This document shows, piece by piece, positions 39,554-54,006 of a DNA stretch of 64,000 bases (position 1 is its first letter; every line of letters begins with the position of its first letter). Source of the stretch: Camarhynchus parvulus (taxonomy: Eukaryota; Chordata; Aves; Passeriformes; Thraupidae); the NCBI RefSeq assembly GCF_901933205.1, contig NC_044577.1:5901321-5965320 (forward strand), written 5' to 3'. Position numbers and translations under genes: made by a program. Below the pieces are notes generated by a model. The model saw only the letters and a program-made list of their open reading frames with translations, had not been told where the DNA came from and did not search any database.

Positions 39554-42500
39554 AAAATTCCTACACAGGCCACTCAGCTGGTAATTATTCTGTACCTTTT
39601 CTGTTTTTGGGGTTTTTTTGTTGTTTTTTTAATCTGGTGAAATCATATGGCTGTGTATCTGGATTGATTGCTTTTATTCTAATTGAATCTCCCTTTTTTC
39701 TGTTATTCTGCTCAGAGTGAACATAGATAAGCTACTACAAGTTTTATATCTGTATTATATAGAATAATGATTTACTTTTCTTTAGCGCCAGTCCTTGAAA
39801 CTTTTTTCTCTCTCTCTCACTGGTGTTTTTATTTAGCCCATAATTTACACTGTCAGTGTGAGTGTTAGATTTAGTTTGGAGAGCTGTGAAGATGTGGACC
39901 TCAGCAGCAACAGCAATCTGTGAGAAGCTGGAGGGAAAGATACATATATTAGATAAGAAATTAGCAGGTAGCTTCATTGCATCCTGTAGCTGTTTATTGT
40001 GAGTTTTAGTTAAAGTACAGCTGGAACTGATTCTTCAGATGTTATATTCACACAGCAGCAGGTCACTGATGGATGGCAGGAAAAGAGAAGTTATGGGCAG
40101 TCTTCCCCACTTGACCTCACTTAGGATTTATATTTATTAATTTTTTAGTGCTGTGAAGCACTTTGAAATAATGAGAACCTGCAGGCTGCAGTCCTTGTTC
40201 CTCTATTCAGTATTGATGGAAAAATTGACTTTGAAGCTGAGGTCAGGTGTGAGATTGAACAGGATTTTTTTTCCAGTGTTTCACATGGTAATTCTTGTTT
40301 TCTCATGGCTTTGGGCAGGAGAGGGTGGGCACTGCACCAGCCTCTGATGGAGCATGGCAGATCCTGCCTCTCCATCTTTCCTGCAGGAGCTCTGTGTGTC
40401 TGTGTTTACATGTGGCTCTGTGGATGTGTTTGGTAAACACAGGAAGCCATCCTCTTCCTCTGTTCAACATTCACTAGTCTAATCTCCCTGCTAGGAAATT
40501 AAAAAAAAATGCAGTTTTCAAGTAGAAAAAATTGTATAGATGCTTGCTTGGCCAAAGTAAAAATTTTCACTAATGTTACTGGCAAATGAAACTGTTGATT
40601 CTTGAGATAAAGTGGTGAGTTGAATTCTCCTGGAATATGTTTTTTGTGGTGGCTTCTATTAGTGCTATGAAGAAAAACCATTCCTCTTCCCATATTTTAG
40701 GTGTAAAAACATACTCTGCAGCACAGGCTCACTCTGATTTGCTCTGTTTTCAAGAACTTCACACCAAATGCTGTTTTTTGGATAGTTTGAATCAGCTTTC
40801 TGGAGACACATGCAGGTGCTACTGTTGAATGCTCTGATTTTGGCCTGAGACTGCCTACATAAATGGCAGAAGTTTTCCAGCAGTTCAGTAGAGGTGAGAG
40901 GAACTAGAAATCTGCCTTTGAATTCTGAGTCCTATTTTTTTCTTTTTCTCTTCTATCACACCTTTCTGCAATAGTGGACAGGTAAGGGAGGTACTGTAGT
41001 ACAAAGAGTTTCCCACTACCCAAGGACAGTTGTGCAGCCACTTTGGTTTCAGTGATCCCAGCACCCAAGAGTGGGTTTTGTGTGATGAAAGGGATGAAAG
41101 CTCTGCCTAAACCTGAGCTCACCCCAGCTTTTCTGAAAAGCCATATTTAATCCTAATTGTGGAGTCTGTTATCGCACCACCTTAAGCCATGGGAGGGTTT
41201 GGCAGAGAAAATGTTCCTAACAAGCTCCTGTACGTCAATTCTATTGCAGAAGATTTTCTTTTCATCCAGTCAAATGTTGCTAGCATGCAAAATTTACAGG
41301 ATTTAGACCAGAAGATTTATTATGTGGGTTTCCTCCATTGGCTGGGAGGCCTTGTGCTGTCAGTGTTGGTTGTGTTTTGATTTATTGTGTCTTAAGAGCT
41401 TCTGAACACCCACTTCGAGATAGCATGAGCACCTTCTGAGCAGTCCAGGAAGGAAGCACAGGACTAGGGCAAAGCCAATTTTATTTCCTAGGACCTGAAG
41501 GAGTTTAGTGTCTCAAGAGCCCCACTGCCTCTGTTAGTGCTTTCCTGTCCTTAGCTTTTACAGTATGGTTTGGAGAGCATATCTGCAGCCTTTATGAAAT
41601 ACTCCAGGAGCAGCAACTTGCAAGCAGTCAGTGGTAATAGAGAAAAATGAACTCTCTGCTTTGCTTTGAAGGCTTAGACAAAGAAAAAACACCCCTAACA
41701 AAATAAAATGGTGGTGTCTCTAAAAGCAGCAACATTCTGAGCTCAGTACAGAGAGATGAGTAACTAAGGCAGACCTGTTATTATTCCCTATAGTAATGAG
41801 GGAATTGCTATTTGATGGTTAAACCCACAGAATGTGGGATTTGAGACCCATGCTAGGGCTTTAGACATATGTATGGCTCTATGCAGCATCTCCCCCATCT
41901 CTGGAAGGAGCTCTGAAGTGCTGAAAACCCCTGTGTGCACTCCCTGAGACACTGAGGGTTTGATAAATGCAGCTGCGCATTAAACCCTGAGGCTCTGAGC
42001 GACCTCCCTGTCGCAGCTGCTTGGGCTTGGTGACCTGTGCTGTCCTGGGCAGGAAATCTGGGCCACACAGCTCAGTCCCCTGTGCCAGCCATTCCTCCAG
42101 AGGCTTCTGTCACTATAGGGATAAAGAAGGTTTCGAAGTCTCCATCCCAGAATTTCTGAATAATCACCCAATGCCACGGCAGCACGCTCCAGCTTGGTGT
42201 TCTTTGCCCTCCCAGGAGGACTCTTGCAAATACCAAACAGCAACAACATAACAGCAAAAGCTGTGATGGAAAATAAATAGCCCTAATGTATTTGCATCTA
42301 CAGATGAAAATACAATCAATTAAGTAAATTATAAGCAGGGTTTTTTCCCCACAGAAGCTTAGGTCATTTCTCAAACTGTTTCTCTCGGGGTGAAAATGAT
42401 CACTGTGCTCTACAAATGTATTTAAAATTGCACACAGGGAATAATGCACAAATTATGCAGGAAGACTAAATTAGTAGTTGTCCCCTTTCCCTGTTCCAGA

Positions 42501-44809
42501 CACAGATTTCTCCTGTCCACATTTTTCTCCTCTCCTTACATCTTTTTCTTTGCACATTTTTTTGACATCAGGACCAAATAAGCTGGAGATAATTTCTATT
42601 CACAATAGAGAATACCAATCCCTAGTCAGTCAAAAGTCCAAACTTGAATAATTTTCATGTGTTTGAATAAATATTTTGTGGAATATGGGTGGAGAACAAG
42701 AAGTTTGGAAGTGGAAAGGTGTGATTAGAGATAACAATAATGTAACCCCCATCCTTTTACTAACTCTGTACCTCCTATGAGTTATGAGGCACGTAAGGTA
42801 TAAATTAAAAGCAATATAGCACATTTGGGATGTCACTATTCCCAGCAAAGATAATTGGATGTTAGCAGTTGTTTGGGCCTGCAATTTGAAAACAAACCAA
42901 GGAATCCTTGTAGTCATCATTACAGCTCTTTTTAAAAGCTCTCATTGCAGAGTTATTCTCTCTGAAAGAGAAAATCCCCATCTCTTCTCCTTGGCTGGCA
43001 CCTGCAGAGGGGGCACTGCAGCGCATCTGCAGCTCCTGGCACAGCCCAAGAGTTTGTGTCTGTTTGCAGGGAATGGCCAAGCACTGGGAGAGTGATACAG
43101 GGATGGAGATGAACTCCTCACTGAGAGCCAGCAGTGTTTGATGCTGTGTTTTTCCAGGCCTGCTTTTTTGCAGGTTAGCTTCCCCTGGGGCTTTGGGAAT
43201 TGGACTGAGCCAGAGGCGACGTGTTGTGTGCAATTTCTGAAATGTGGAAATAACAATTCTCAAAATACCCTGTTGTCTTCTACAGCAGTATGCCCAGAGC
43301 TTTGGTGTAGTGCAGGATAAAAACTGAAGAGTTTCAAGAACTTCCTGCAGATTTGCTTCACGAACAAAAACAAAAAGTGATGTGTTGTGTGTCACATTTC
43401 AGGCATGTTCACTAATAAGAGATTTCATTCAATATCTCTGCTGCTCTTGGATCAGGGAAGTGCCTTGCATGGCTGATGGATGCTGCATTTCTGCAGGGAC
43501 ACTGAGGAAGGGCAGCAGGATGCAGGTGCAGTCCCAGAGAGCATGACCCTGGCAGGGAGGCACTTGCAGCGCCATTTTTTTTCATTCCTTGCAAGTGAAA
43601 ATAATAATTTGCAATGCATTTTGATATTTATCCTTCTATTTTTATTTTCTTTGAGGCTAAATGACTTATTATTTTTAATATAACAGAGTCGGGTTTTTGC
43701 AACTGTATTTTCTGGAATGAAGAAATTTTATATTCCTTCCCTTACTTTATCATGTTTCCCATGTTAGAGAGCTACATCTTGGTGTGTCCTTGTGGGCAGG
43801 CAGTCATAACTACCCAAGCATAGAAGAAATCCAAACATTTTGTGCTTGAATCGATCCTGTGTAGTCCTTTCTTACTGTTTCTGTTTTCCCAGAATGTAAC
43901 TTGGCATGTCTCCCTATATTTTTTTTTTTTTTTTCCCCCTCAGGAAAACATACTCATCTTTGTAGCCTTTTTAAATATTAAGGGAACACAAACAAATGTT
44001 CAGCTGTGCATTCATATACATAGATGTTTTTGTAATGCATATGTAACCATGAAATGAACCCCTCCTCTCCTTCATATACTCTGCTCCATCACTCTATTGG
44101 TTTGGTTTTTTCATTAAGATTGCATTATTTCATGATCTTTAGTGGCTGGATTGGTGGCTCTTTGGGTTTTTTGAGGTTTTTTTTTTAAGTGAAAAGCTTG
44201 CTTTTAAGTTTTAAGCACTTGTGCTGGCATTAATGCTAATAATGGTCACCACCAGGTCTATTAATTATAGCTCAGCACTGGAGCTGAGCTTTGTGATAGA
44301 CTTGATGCTGCCTTTTCCAACTCCTTTAAATAATGAAAACAAACAAAAAGCCTTCTGCTGTTTCTGTGAAGAGAAAGGCAGGAGTGCCAACATGACAGGA
44401 GCCCTCTGGGCCATGAGGAGATCGAGGATCCCACTCCTCTGGGATATGGGATGTGTCCAGAGCACACAGTGGGAGTCTTTATTCCACTTTACAGAATGCA
44501 TTTTAAAATTAAATACGTAAGTTCTGTTCTTCATGAATATTTCAGTATATTTAGAGAGAAACTTCACACACCCTTTCCTGGATGAAAGAAAAAAAAATAT
44601 TTGTTTTCCTTCCGTTTTTTTCTTTTATTTTACCTATAAAATTTAATCCCAGCACTTGGCTTCTTGATGGGTATCAGTGTAACAGAGTAGTTAGGCATTC
44701 TTTACCTCCAAACTTGTACTGATGGGTTAAATGAGGATATTTTTGAGTAAAGTATTAATCCAGCAAAATCCAATTTTGTTGCCAATGAGTGTTCTGTTTT
44801 CTCATTACC

Positions 44810-44824
44810 AAAAAAAAAAAAAAA
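44810..44824 (+). repeat. Poly(A) tract
   Basis: About 15 A after CATTACC, without a recognisable retroposon body upstream. Confidence 0.75.
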
Positions 44825-47800
44825 GACATATCACAATGTCCCTGCCACAGTAATTACAACAGAAAAGATACTGTGTAACTTTTTCTGTTTTCATGTTTGG
44901 GAAATTCGATTCTGTAATAATGTTTGATTAACAAATTGACTTTTTTTTTTTCTGAAGAAGTGTTTTTAGAGCAAACACAATTACAGCAGAGGAGTAGATA
45001 CCCCATCTGTCCCACTAATAGCCTGCAAACAGAATATTAACCCCATGCACTGACACTACTGATTCCATCAGGAGCCTGTTTTTTATTGCAGGAGGAGCCT
45101 TAGTCAGTGGCAAAATAAGAAACTTATTTTTTATCCTCAGTCCTCAGAAACCTAGTATTTATCCTCAGTTCTTTATTATTTTTCTGGTTTTGAATTATTG
45201 CAGCCTTCTCATTTCTGTCCTTTTCAATATCCAGATCAGCCTGATAACCCAATAAATCACTAACATTAAATTTCCATGCAAAAAAATCACAGTTTTTTTT
45301 TCAGCTGCACACTGCTTATTTATTTTCCAAATCTAGATTGTCACTTCAGTGACGGGGAAAAAATTACAGCATAAATGCAAAGCAAGAGGGAGGAACAGGA
45401 AGAAACATTGTTTTCTCCATATATCCTGAATGTTCCTTTCCCTGGCACATGTTTGTACTGCTGTGGGGTTCATCCTTTTAAATAAAACTCTAATCATATA
45501 TTTCAGTCCAACTTGGTCTTTTTAAATCAGTTCATGAAAATTTCTTCATGCAAGTGAGCAGAACTTGGGGCTAATTTTTAAACTTTGCTTTGCCATATCA
45601 GGATCTGTCAGGTTTCTGCTGTTTGGCCAGCACTATTGCAAAAGAAACTACTTTTTTTTCTGTTCATCATGTAAGATAAGAATCCACACAATAATTAGGA
45701 CTTGAAGATGGGAAAAAATAGTTTTCTAGTTCATGATTCTGATTGTAATGCATCTTTTGACATACAGTGTTTTGACAGGGAGAAATTATTAAAAACTTGT
45801 ACAATCATGAGGATCTGATGATGGTTTACTTATCACTCACTCAGTTGTATCAGGCAATAGATCAGATAAGCAATTACCTACAAGACAAACACTGTTTTTT
45901 ATTCCCCTTTATGCTTTAACAGAGTCAGTCTTCCACAGTTAATTAAACTTCACTATGGCTGCAAAAATCAAACCAATCAGCAGAATACCTTTTCTGCAGT
46001 TTTCAGAAATTCTAGATGCAGTTCCACTGCTGTCCTGAAAGTAATGAAGCAGATTGTAGATTAACTGTAAGTAATGAATAATATGAAAAGCATTTTGTAA
46101 CTCCGTGGTTTTGAGCTCTTAAGTGATCAAAAAGAAAGTGAAGGAAAAGCTAATACATTCCTAGTAGTATATTAAATTCTGACCCCTCAAGGTGAACAAT
46201 TTCTTACAAGATGATCTAATTTGCTACAACAATTAAGTGGTGTATGTCAGTGGTTAGTACTTTGTGCCTGATCCTGCAAAAGCCACCTTGTAGTTTCCTA
46301 TTTAAAAGTTTCAGGTTATTTTTTTGCCCTCTGGGAGCTCTGCCAGTATTCTACTTCATGCCCTGCAGTTTGTGCATGCTGGTTTCCACGTGAGAGCTCA
46401 TTCTTCTCTGGGAAGAACTGAGCAACCTTTTCAGCACAGACCACAGTCATTCTTAGGGCAACTACTGCAGTCTTTGCTGATCCTTGCAAAATCAACCCTC
46501 CATTCAGCTCAAAAAAAGCCTGTTCTTTTTTTAGTGGTAGCTCTGACCTGTTGATGAAACCGAGCGTTGCAATCAGAGCTGCCTTTTGTGAGGAGATGTG
46601 ACAAGGCAAACAAACTGCATGGGAGTGGGAGAGCTCTTCCCACCAGCCATGGCCCTGCTGCTGCTGCGGCTCCAGGGGTGAGCTCCTCGTGGTCCTGTGC
46701 AGGAAAGGCTCTGAGCCTTGGGCAGACAGCAGCACTGGGGTTTATTAGGCACAGTAATGCCTAATTACTAGAAACAGTCATGTCTTCAAGTTCCTAAGCC
46801 ACTCTAGGGTTCTTCAGTGGAGGCTACAACAGGAACTTGCATTTTTCTTCTCTTTCTCCCCATGCTGCAGAGCCTCTGCCATTGGCTCTTGTTTCAGTTT
46901 GGATTTTTAATTAGTGCTACAGCTCTACAGGAAGGGTCTGAGTGGCTTCTAAATTTAAGCTTTCCTCACTCTCATGCTGCAAAGGAATGCAATAAGAAAA
47001 CCTAAACAAGGTGAGCATTTGAAGGGACAGATGAGGTGGGCAGGAGTGTGTCTGTTCTGTCCACTGCTGGCAGACAGGCAATAGCTGTGGTTGGAGAGCA
47101 TTTCAAGACTCAATGAAAAGGAAAGTTAGAAATGCAGCCTTGCCTTGTCCTGTTTGTGTTTTGGATTGGCTGAGGCTTTTCCTTCATCTCATGGATACCA
47201 TACACTTTTTCCAGACATACCTTCTGGTTCTCTCTGTGCTTCACCCAGGCTTGTTCTTGACAAACATCCTTGTGACAAACCTGAATGATTATGTAAAGGA
47301 CTTCTCAGTTTCTTCCAAAGTCTCCATGTATGGCAGAGGAGTGGTTCAGCATCACAGGATTTTAAGTGTGGGTGTCTTTTGGCTGAATGATTTTAAAAAT
47401 AAAATAAAAAAAATAATTAAGGCATTCAATCTGCAGAAGACCATATAAATACGAGCACTGCATGCCTCCCTCTTGCAGAAATCCTTCTTTCCTTGAATTG
47501 CCTGTTCCAACAGTATGTTGCATCTTTTTTTAAATTAGAACTGGCAAGAGACCATGGTATACTGTAATATAAATTATAAATCACATTAATTCAAGTTCAT
47601 TCATGATTAATGTAACTACTTTTAAATGCCTGGCTTCTCTGATAGCACTTACTGCTGTTGTCTTGGTGTGCAGTCCTGATACACACAATGATAACAAGGG
47701 AGGACACAGGTAAGCCCTCACCTTCCCTTTTCCAGCACTGAAATTCAACCAAATTGAAAACAATTATGTAATGAAAAACCTCAAACTTTTTAAATGCTGA

Positions 47801-50059
47801 TTTTCAATTTTTTATTTTAAACTATTTTTTAATTTATTTTTTTTAATATTGTTAAGTGCTTGCTTGCACTGTCATCTGTATGCCACATCTGGTACAGGAT
47901 CTCATTGTGCTACATGATTTATAACTACAGAGCAGCATATCTGCTTCTTACAAATTGCTTGTAATGAGAGCTGGAAACAAAGCAGGAGACTGCCAGAGAT
48001 TGGATGGCAGAGAAGGGTTACAGCAGGACTGGAGGTTAGGGATCATTATTGCAGACTTTCTTAACACTCACAAAGGGGACAAATAGAAAAAAACTAAAAA
48101 AAAGGGAGTGAAGCATTCAAATGGTGCTTATGAAAGTCACCCTTAGTTTTCACTGTCTTTGCTAAGTAAGCCTCAAGCTATCAGGAATGGTTCTCTCTCT
48201 TCTGTTCTGTGAGGCTGAGCCTGCTGCCACCTCTCCTTCACTCTCATCTCTTTACAGTGCCACTTCTCAGCCCCAGCAGGAGCCTTTTCTTCTCTGCCAT
48301 TTCAAGACTCATTTCTTGCTTAATGAATCCTTCTTTTTCCCTTTGTTTAGATGAGAGTACAACACATGCTGCTGATGCAGTTTACTTCGTCCTCCTCCCT
48401 CCTTTCTGCCCACAGTTTTGCATTTCTAAGGCATACCCAATTAGTACACTTTCCTTGGCACCAGCCTAATGTATAGGGTTGGTTAAAAATTATGGATTGT
48501 ATAATGAGAAATACATTAAAAACATCATCTAAGGTAAATTTTATAGTCTAGGTGTGAGCTTTATGTGCTCACTGAATGAGAACTTGTTTGAGTCCCAGCC
48601 TGTCTCACATCTGCTTTGCCTGCAAGGCTGGCACCTTGTCACTGAGCACTTGGTGGGAGCTCTAGTCTGAGTTACTCCTTGGTGACCAGCACCTGCAAGT
48701 GGACAGACCCAGGATAACTGAGTTCAGCTGGGAGCTCAAAGAGAAAAAAAAAAAAAACCAACAAAGTCTCTGAGGGGCAGGTGAAATCACTGGGGGATTA
48801 ACAGCTAAAAGAAGTACTCTACAGGGAATATTTACGAGGAGATGTTTTGTGCTCAGATGCTTAAAAGTAGGTCAGGCCAGAAGCAGATGTCCATCCATCC
48901 CATGCCAAAATTCCTTCAAGGAATATGTTGTATACTTGAGACTATTTTAGGATCCTTTTACTTTTTTCCTAAACAAAATAAAATAAAACCCAACAAATTC
49001 AGAGTGAGGAGGAGTGAATGTCCAAGCAAAGCTTTCATTACAATGAAAAGCTTTACCTTACATTACATTTTATTACATGAGCACTAGGATTTGTAGTGCT
49101 GGGAGCTGGGCAGCCTTAAAATGGCTTAAGATGATGATGATCATGATGACATGGGGGTTTATTTGACTTAAATAATGCTAGATAATGTCTTAAATGACAG
49201 CCAGTCTTTTCCCAGTGACTCTGCAGGTGGCAGATTTTCTTTCCAAGCACTGCTCGGGTATCTTGCTTTGGCTCTGCCCACCTGCCTGGCTGTGAACAAA
49301 GGGAAGCCAGAGTAGCTAATGACTCATCTCTGCCTCCATTAAGAGGAAGTTCAACGAGGCAAAAATAGTGTTGTATCATTTTCCTTAAGCAGTAGAGAAA
49401 ATACTGTGCATTAAAGAAGTGCTGGGTCTGAAAGGTTCTTATTGCCTCAGCGTAAGACAAGGGTAAAAAATCCCTGTGTGTGTGTCCCTGCTGGAGAGCA
49501 GCTCCACTGGCTGCCCATGGAGTGCTGGGGATCCACAGGAGCTGCTGTGCCTTCCCATATGGATGGGCACACAGAGGATGGGCTTCTTTGCAAACCCGTC
49601 TAGCTCCATCTGACCTGGAGATACTTGGCCTGGTATTGTTAACGAGGCAACAGAGAATAACACGGCTCAAGCAGTGTTCCCTCTTTTCTTGGTCCACTGC
49701 AGAAGGTGAGCAATTCTGTAGGGAAAGCGAAGCCAGCTGTTGTTCTGATCTTTATATTTTTTAAGTTTTTCTGTTTTAGTTTTTTAAGTGGAAGTGGAAA
49801 GCAAAGCAGAAGCAATTTCTGAGCTCAGTTGACTCTTGGGGTGAGCCTCACACAGCAGGTGACTGGCTGTGCAGGCTGTGCCAGGTCTGGGTTTGATGGG
49901 GAGCTGGAGCAAGGGGAACAAGGACAGTTGGGGAGGGAGCAGTGCCTTGGCTAGGTGCCTATCACTGCCTGGATTTTGTGTGGCTGGAGGATGTAAGGAA
50001 GTGGGCTGGCATCCCCTGCTGAGCTCTTCATGCTCTCATTCACTCCTGTGCAGTTTGGA

Positions 50060-50083
50060 AAAATAATAAATAAATAAATAAAT
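50060..50083 (+). repeat. (AAAT)n microsatellite
   Basis: AAAATAATAAATAAATAAAT followed by AAAT; about four perfect TAAA units. Confidence 0.85.
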
Positions 50084-51827
50084 CCCACCAAGCTCATAAA
50101 AAAAATCTTAAAATATTAGTCACTTCTGGGAGCACAGATGATTTCTATGGAGTAAAGTGCCTGGTACACTGCTAAGGAAAATATTTTCTTGCACATTTGT
50201 AACTGCTGTCATTGACAGTAAAATTGCTTGAAGTATAAAATAATGGTAGTGTGTTGCCTACCATGACAGGAACTGCAAGAGGTTTTGACCTTTAGTAGGC
50301 TTTAATGGGTGCTCTACAGAGGAACTGACACTTCCATTTATTAACTTGTAATTGTCCAAAATAAAATCTGCTTTCTCCCCGTCTAGTAGATTGAAGCCTA
50401 GGGTATGTTAATTGTGCTGGCTCTTCTCCAAACCTGACACCTTGACAGCTCTTGTCAGCTTTTAAAAGTTATTCCCTTATGAAAACTGTCCTAGTTATTC
50501 TCCCATAATGGCCTTGCCACTCATCTCTTCTATCTTTTTTAATTCTGACATCAAAGTTTGCACTTAGTGCTGACCCCCTGACAGGAGAGCGTTCTCTAAT
50601 GATGAGCAGTAGGTCAGTGTTCCCTGTTCTGGAGGAATGAAAAATAAAATCCAGCACTTTGCTTAGCAAGTGTACACCTGGGACTCTTGCTTTACTGAGG
50701 CTCAGGTATTTGCTCTTCATTAAAGAAATGAGGTGGTACAGTAAACTGATTTATTAGCTGTACCACCCAGTGCTCTAATCTCATCAAATCTCACACTGTG
50801 CAGGACTAGAGCATCTCTCATAATTTCTAAAAAAAGGCTGCTAATTAACATTTATGTGCTCCAGGACATGGTGGTGCTGAGACTGGTGGCACATTTTCCT
50901 TGGAGCTGGCACTGGAGCAGTATAATTGTGCTGATGGAGTTGCTGCCTTAGAGATATAAACCCGAGACCTTGACCGCCACGGTAATTGCAGTTCCCAGGC
51001 TGCTTGCTGAGGAGGGAGGGCTGTAGCTCCAGCTGTGCACTGGCCAAAATCCAGGCAGGTGTTTAGATTACCTTACATGAATCCCCCCTGCAGCTTCAGC
51101 TGGTGACAGTGGCTTTTTCTCTTCCCATCCTCGCTGTTTGGTGTAATTGGTGTGCACTGTCAGAGAGCTGCCACTGCCTGAGCCCAGAGCGCTCGTGTTC
51201 CGTGGATAGTACATGCACTCCTCAGCCCTGGTGCCTGGACAAGAGTAAAACCCCCCACTGCAACACTGCAGGATTGATTGTTATTGGAATTACAGGTTCT
51301 GGGTAAGGAAAAAATGCCACTGTCTGTGTTTGAGTCCTTGAGCCACCAGAAATCACTGGTTTGTGCATTTGGGTTACATGTCAGCAGATGAACAGCACTA
51401 ATCAGATCACATTGAAGAGAACACAACTTAAAGGTGATGCTTTTCCTTCCACTTGCTAAAAGTGTAGCAGCAGAATATTGTTTGGGACAGTCTGATGTGT
51501 TTTGATAGAGGGTTTTGTTCTTCTGGTGACTTCTCTAACATGCTCTAGAATCGGAATTTTTCTCCCCATGCCCTGGAAAATGGTGAAGTTACAATAATGT
51601 GGAGATCACACAGTAACTAAGAGAGGCCAATAAGCTATTGCTCTTCAGTACCCTGACTCTGTTAAGAGGGTATAATTAATAATTTAACTATGTTTAGGAT
51701 CCTCAAGAGTGAAAGGCAAAACTATGAAAATCAGTAGTAATTAGAGGTCACTTCTTATTCTCCTTGGGCTGAGCCTGCAAAACCAAGCTGCCGACTCTGG
51801 CTTCCCAAATTGCCAGGACCAAAACAG

Positions 51828-51856
51828 CAGTTCTTAGAAACACCAGTTCTTAGAAA
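51828..51856 (+). repeat. Tandem duplication of CAGTTCTTAGAAA
   Basis: CAGTTCTTAGAAA is present at 51828 and 51844, separated by CAC. The units are identical. Confidence 0.75.
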
Positions 51857-53984
51857 ATATGACTTTCACCCCAGGTTCTCCCATTACTTTCAGGATTAAG
51901 GTTGAGAAATGAAAGACTTTCCCATCACATACCCAATTCAGAAGGCCATTGTGACAGATCAGAAATAGCTGAGGAGCTGCACAAGAGAGGAAGGATCAAC
52001 TGTTTTACATGTGAATGGATATAAAAAGTATCATGACTGAGCCTTTTCTGAATGTTACATCCTATTTGCTGGTGGAGGACCGAGCCATTAGGCTCTTCTG
52101 TAATGTGTCACTGGCTGGAGAAATTCTTCCAGGCTGGAAGTGGGAGAGGCAGTGGCACTGAGCGGGAATCAGGTCACAGATTGCAGATGTGTTGTGCACA
52201 GGGCACCAGCGGCTGTCTTGGAGGTCAGCAGGAATTCCAGCAGGATGATTTATTGTTGGTGATACTGCCCCAGGCAGAGCAGAGAGTTTGCAGCGTCAGA
52301 GTGATGTGTCCCCCTCGTAGGCACACGAGATTTGTTCCACAACAGCTTTTAAAAGAAGACAGCAAGTCACAGCTCTGCTAATGCATCTGCTTGCAAGGGT
52401 GTGAGGCTGCTACCTGGGATTGGATCAGACTCCTGATTGCCTGCTGGAAAGCCCCAGCTCGGGTTTCAGGTGGGAGACTCTCACTGCTTCGGTGTGTGTG
52501 AGTTTGATGAATAGACTCACCTCCTGCTTTTGTCAGGTGCAGCTGAGTGTGTGTGCTGTCTCAGGGAAGCCTCTGAATCTCTGGTGGGGAGCCAAAGATC
52601 CAAATTTAAGTTTTCACAGAATTTGTTCTTCAAAGCTTCACCTTCTTTACTGATTGAATGAAAGCTTGAGGATTTAACACTGCTAAATATTGGTATTTTA
52701 ATGCAAGAGGTACTTTAAATTATGCAAAAATTACTTAAGCAATCCTTATATTTTGTGTGTATATAAAAGATATTTTTTTTCCTTCACAAAGGGAATTTTT
52801 ACCCAGTATCTGATTATCCTTCTTAAAATTTTAGAAGGGAAAAAAGTGCTGAAACCTCAGTGGAAGGTGTAGGTTCAAGGCATAACTCCATTCAATTTAT
52901 GCAGCAATGTGTTATACATTAATAAGACTTTGTGATAAAAGAAAACACTACAGAACTTTAACCAACTTTAGTTCCATCTGCAGTGATTTTCCTGCAAGTT
53001 ATTTCCTTTAATACAAATTTGGGCAGTGGGATCAAGAATGAGCTTTAGTTGTCTGCCAGCAGCTCACCTGGGCACCTGCTTCCTCGCAATTTGGGAAGCT
53101 CCTGCCAATCCCAGGTGCAGGTTTTGCTGCACAAACCAGGCTCTGGTGCTGCTTTTAGGAATGGTGAAATGGGAAATGACCCTGAAAGAAGAAATATTTG
53201 GAGTGGTGAAACTGAGCTGTTCTCCTGCCTTATTCTGGGAGTGATCTGTGACTTTGCTGATTTCTGGGCCTGTGTTAAGGCAGCACAACATGAAAGAGGC
53301 CAGGGGGGTTGCAGCCCATCCTAAGAGGTCTCAAATCAAATATGGGATGAAGTGTCAGCCCTGTGCAAGGTTTTTCATGGCAGCTGCTTCCCCCTGGCTC
53401 CATTTTCAGGCAGAGTTTGAAGCACAGGCTGTTTTGTTTGGCAGCTTGGGCAGTACAATAAATCTGAGCGAGGGCCAGAAATGGTGAACGGATCTCCTGC
53501 TTTTCTTTGTTTGAAGCCTGTTTCTTCATGCCTTCCTTTCATTCCAGACAATTCTCACCACTCCCTGCGCTGTGCTGAGGTTTTGTGTCACTCTGGTAAG
53601 GATGCTCAGTCTCCCAGCTTAAATTCTGCTGAATTGTGCTTTTTACTGTAACTGGAAGGCATTTTAATGTGTGTATATTTGTGTTAGAGGTAGTCTATAA
53701 GTTCTGATCAGGAACTGTCTAAGCTTTGTAACTTGATGAATTCCCTGAGCCTTTTTGAGTCTCTCTGTGGCTGTGTAGTGCCATCCTGCACAAGCAGGCA
53801 AGAAACAGTTTTGGGGGATGACATTTTGATGAATGGATTCAAGACTTTCCTGAAGGATGAGTCACTTTGCTGGCATTGAAAGAGAGAGAATTCCAGAATT
53901 CCAACAATAAATCCAAAATGTGTGGAGAGAAAAAAGTGCTGCCTTTGTAAAGCTTTTCTAAGCATCATCTGTGGCAATTTTTGC

Positions 53985-54006
53985 AAAAAAAAAAAAAAAA
54001 AAAAAA
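53985..54006 (+). repeat. Poly(A) tract, 22 A
   Basis: A run of 22 A after ATTTTTGC. It could be the tail of an old retroposed copy or simple slippage. I see no recognisable retroposed gene or AATAAA upstream, so I leave it as a simple repeat. Confidence 0.85.

Noticed and set aside
46316..46764. 139-codon minus-strand frame with a CTGCTGCTG run
   Set aside because: Overlapping frames on both strands, no recognisable domain and no splice context; best read as chance.
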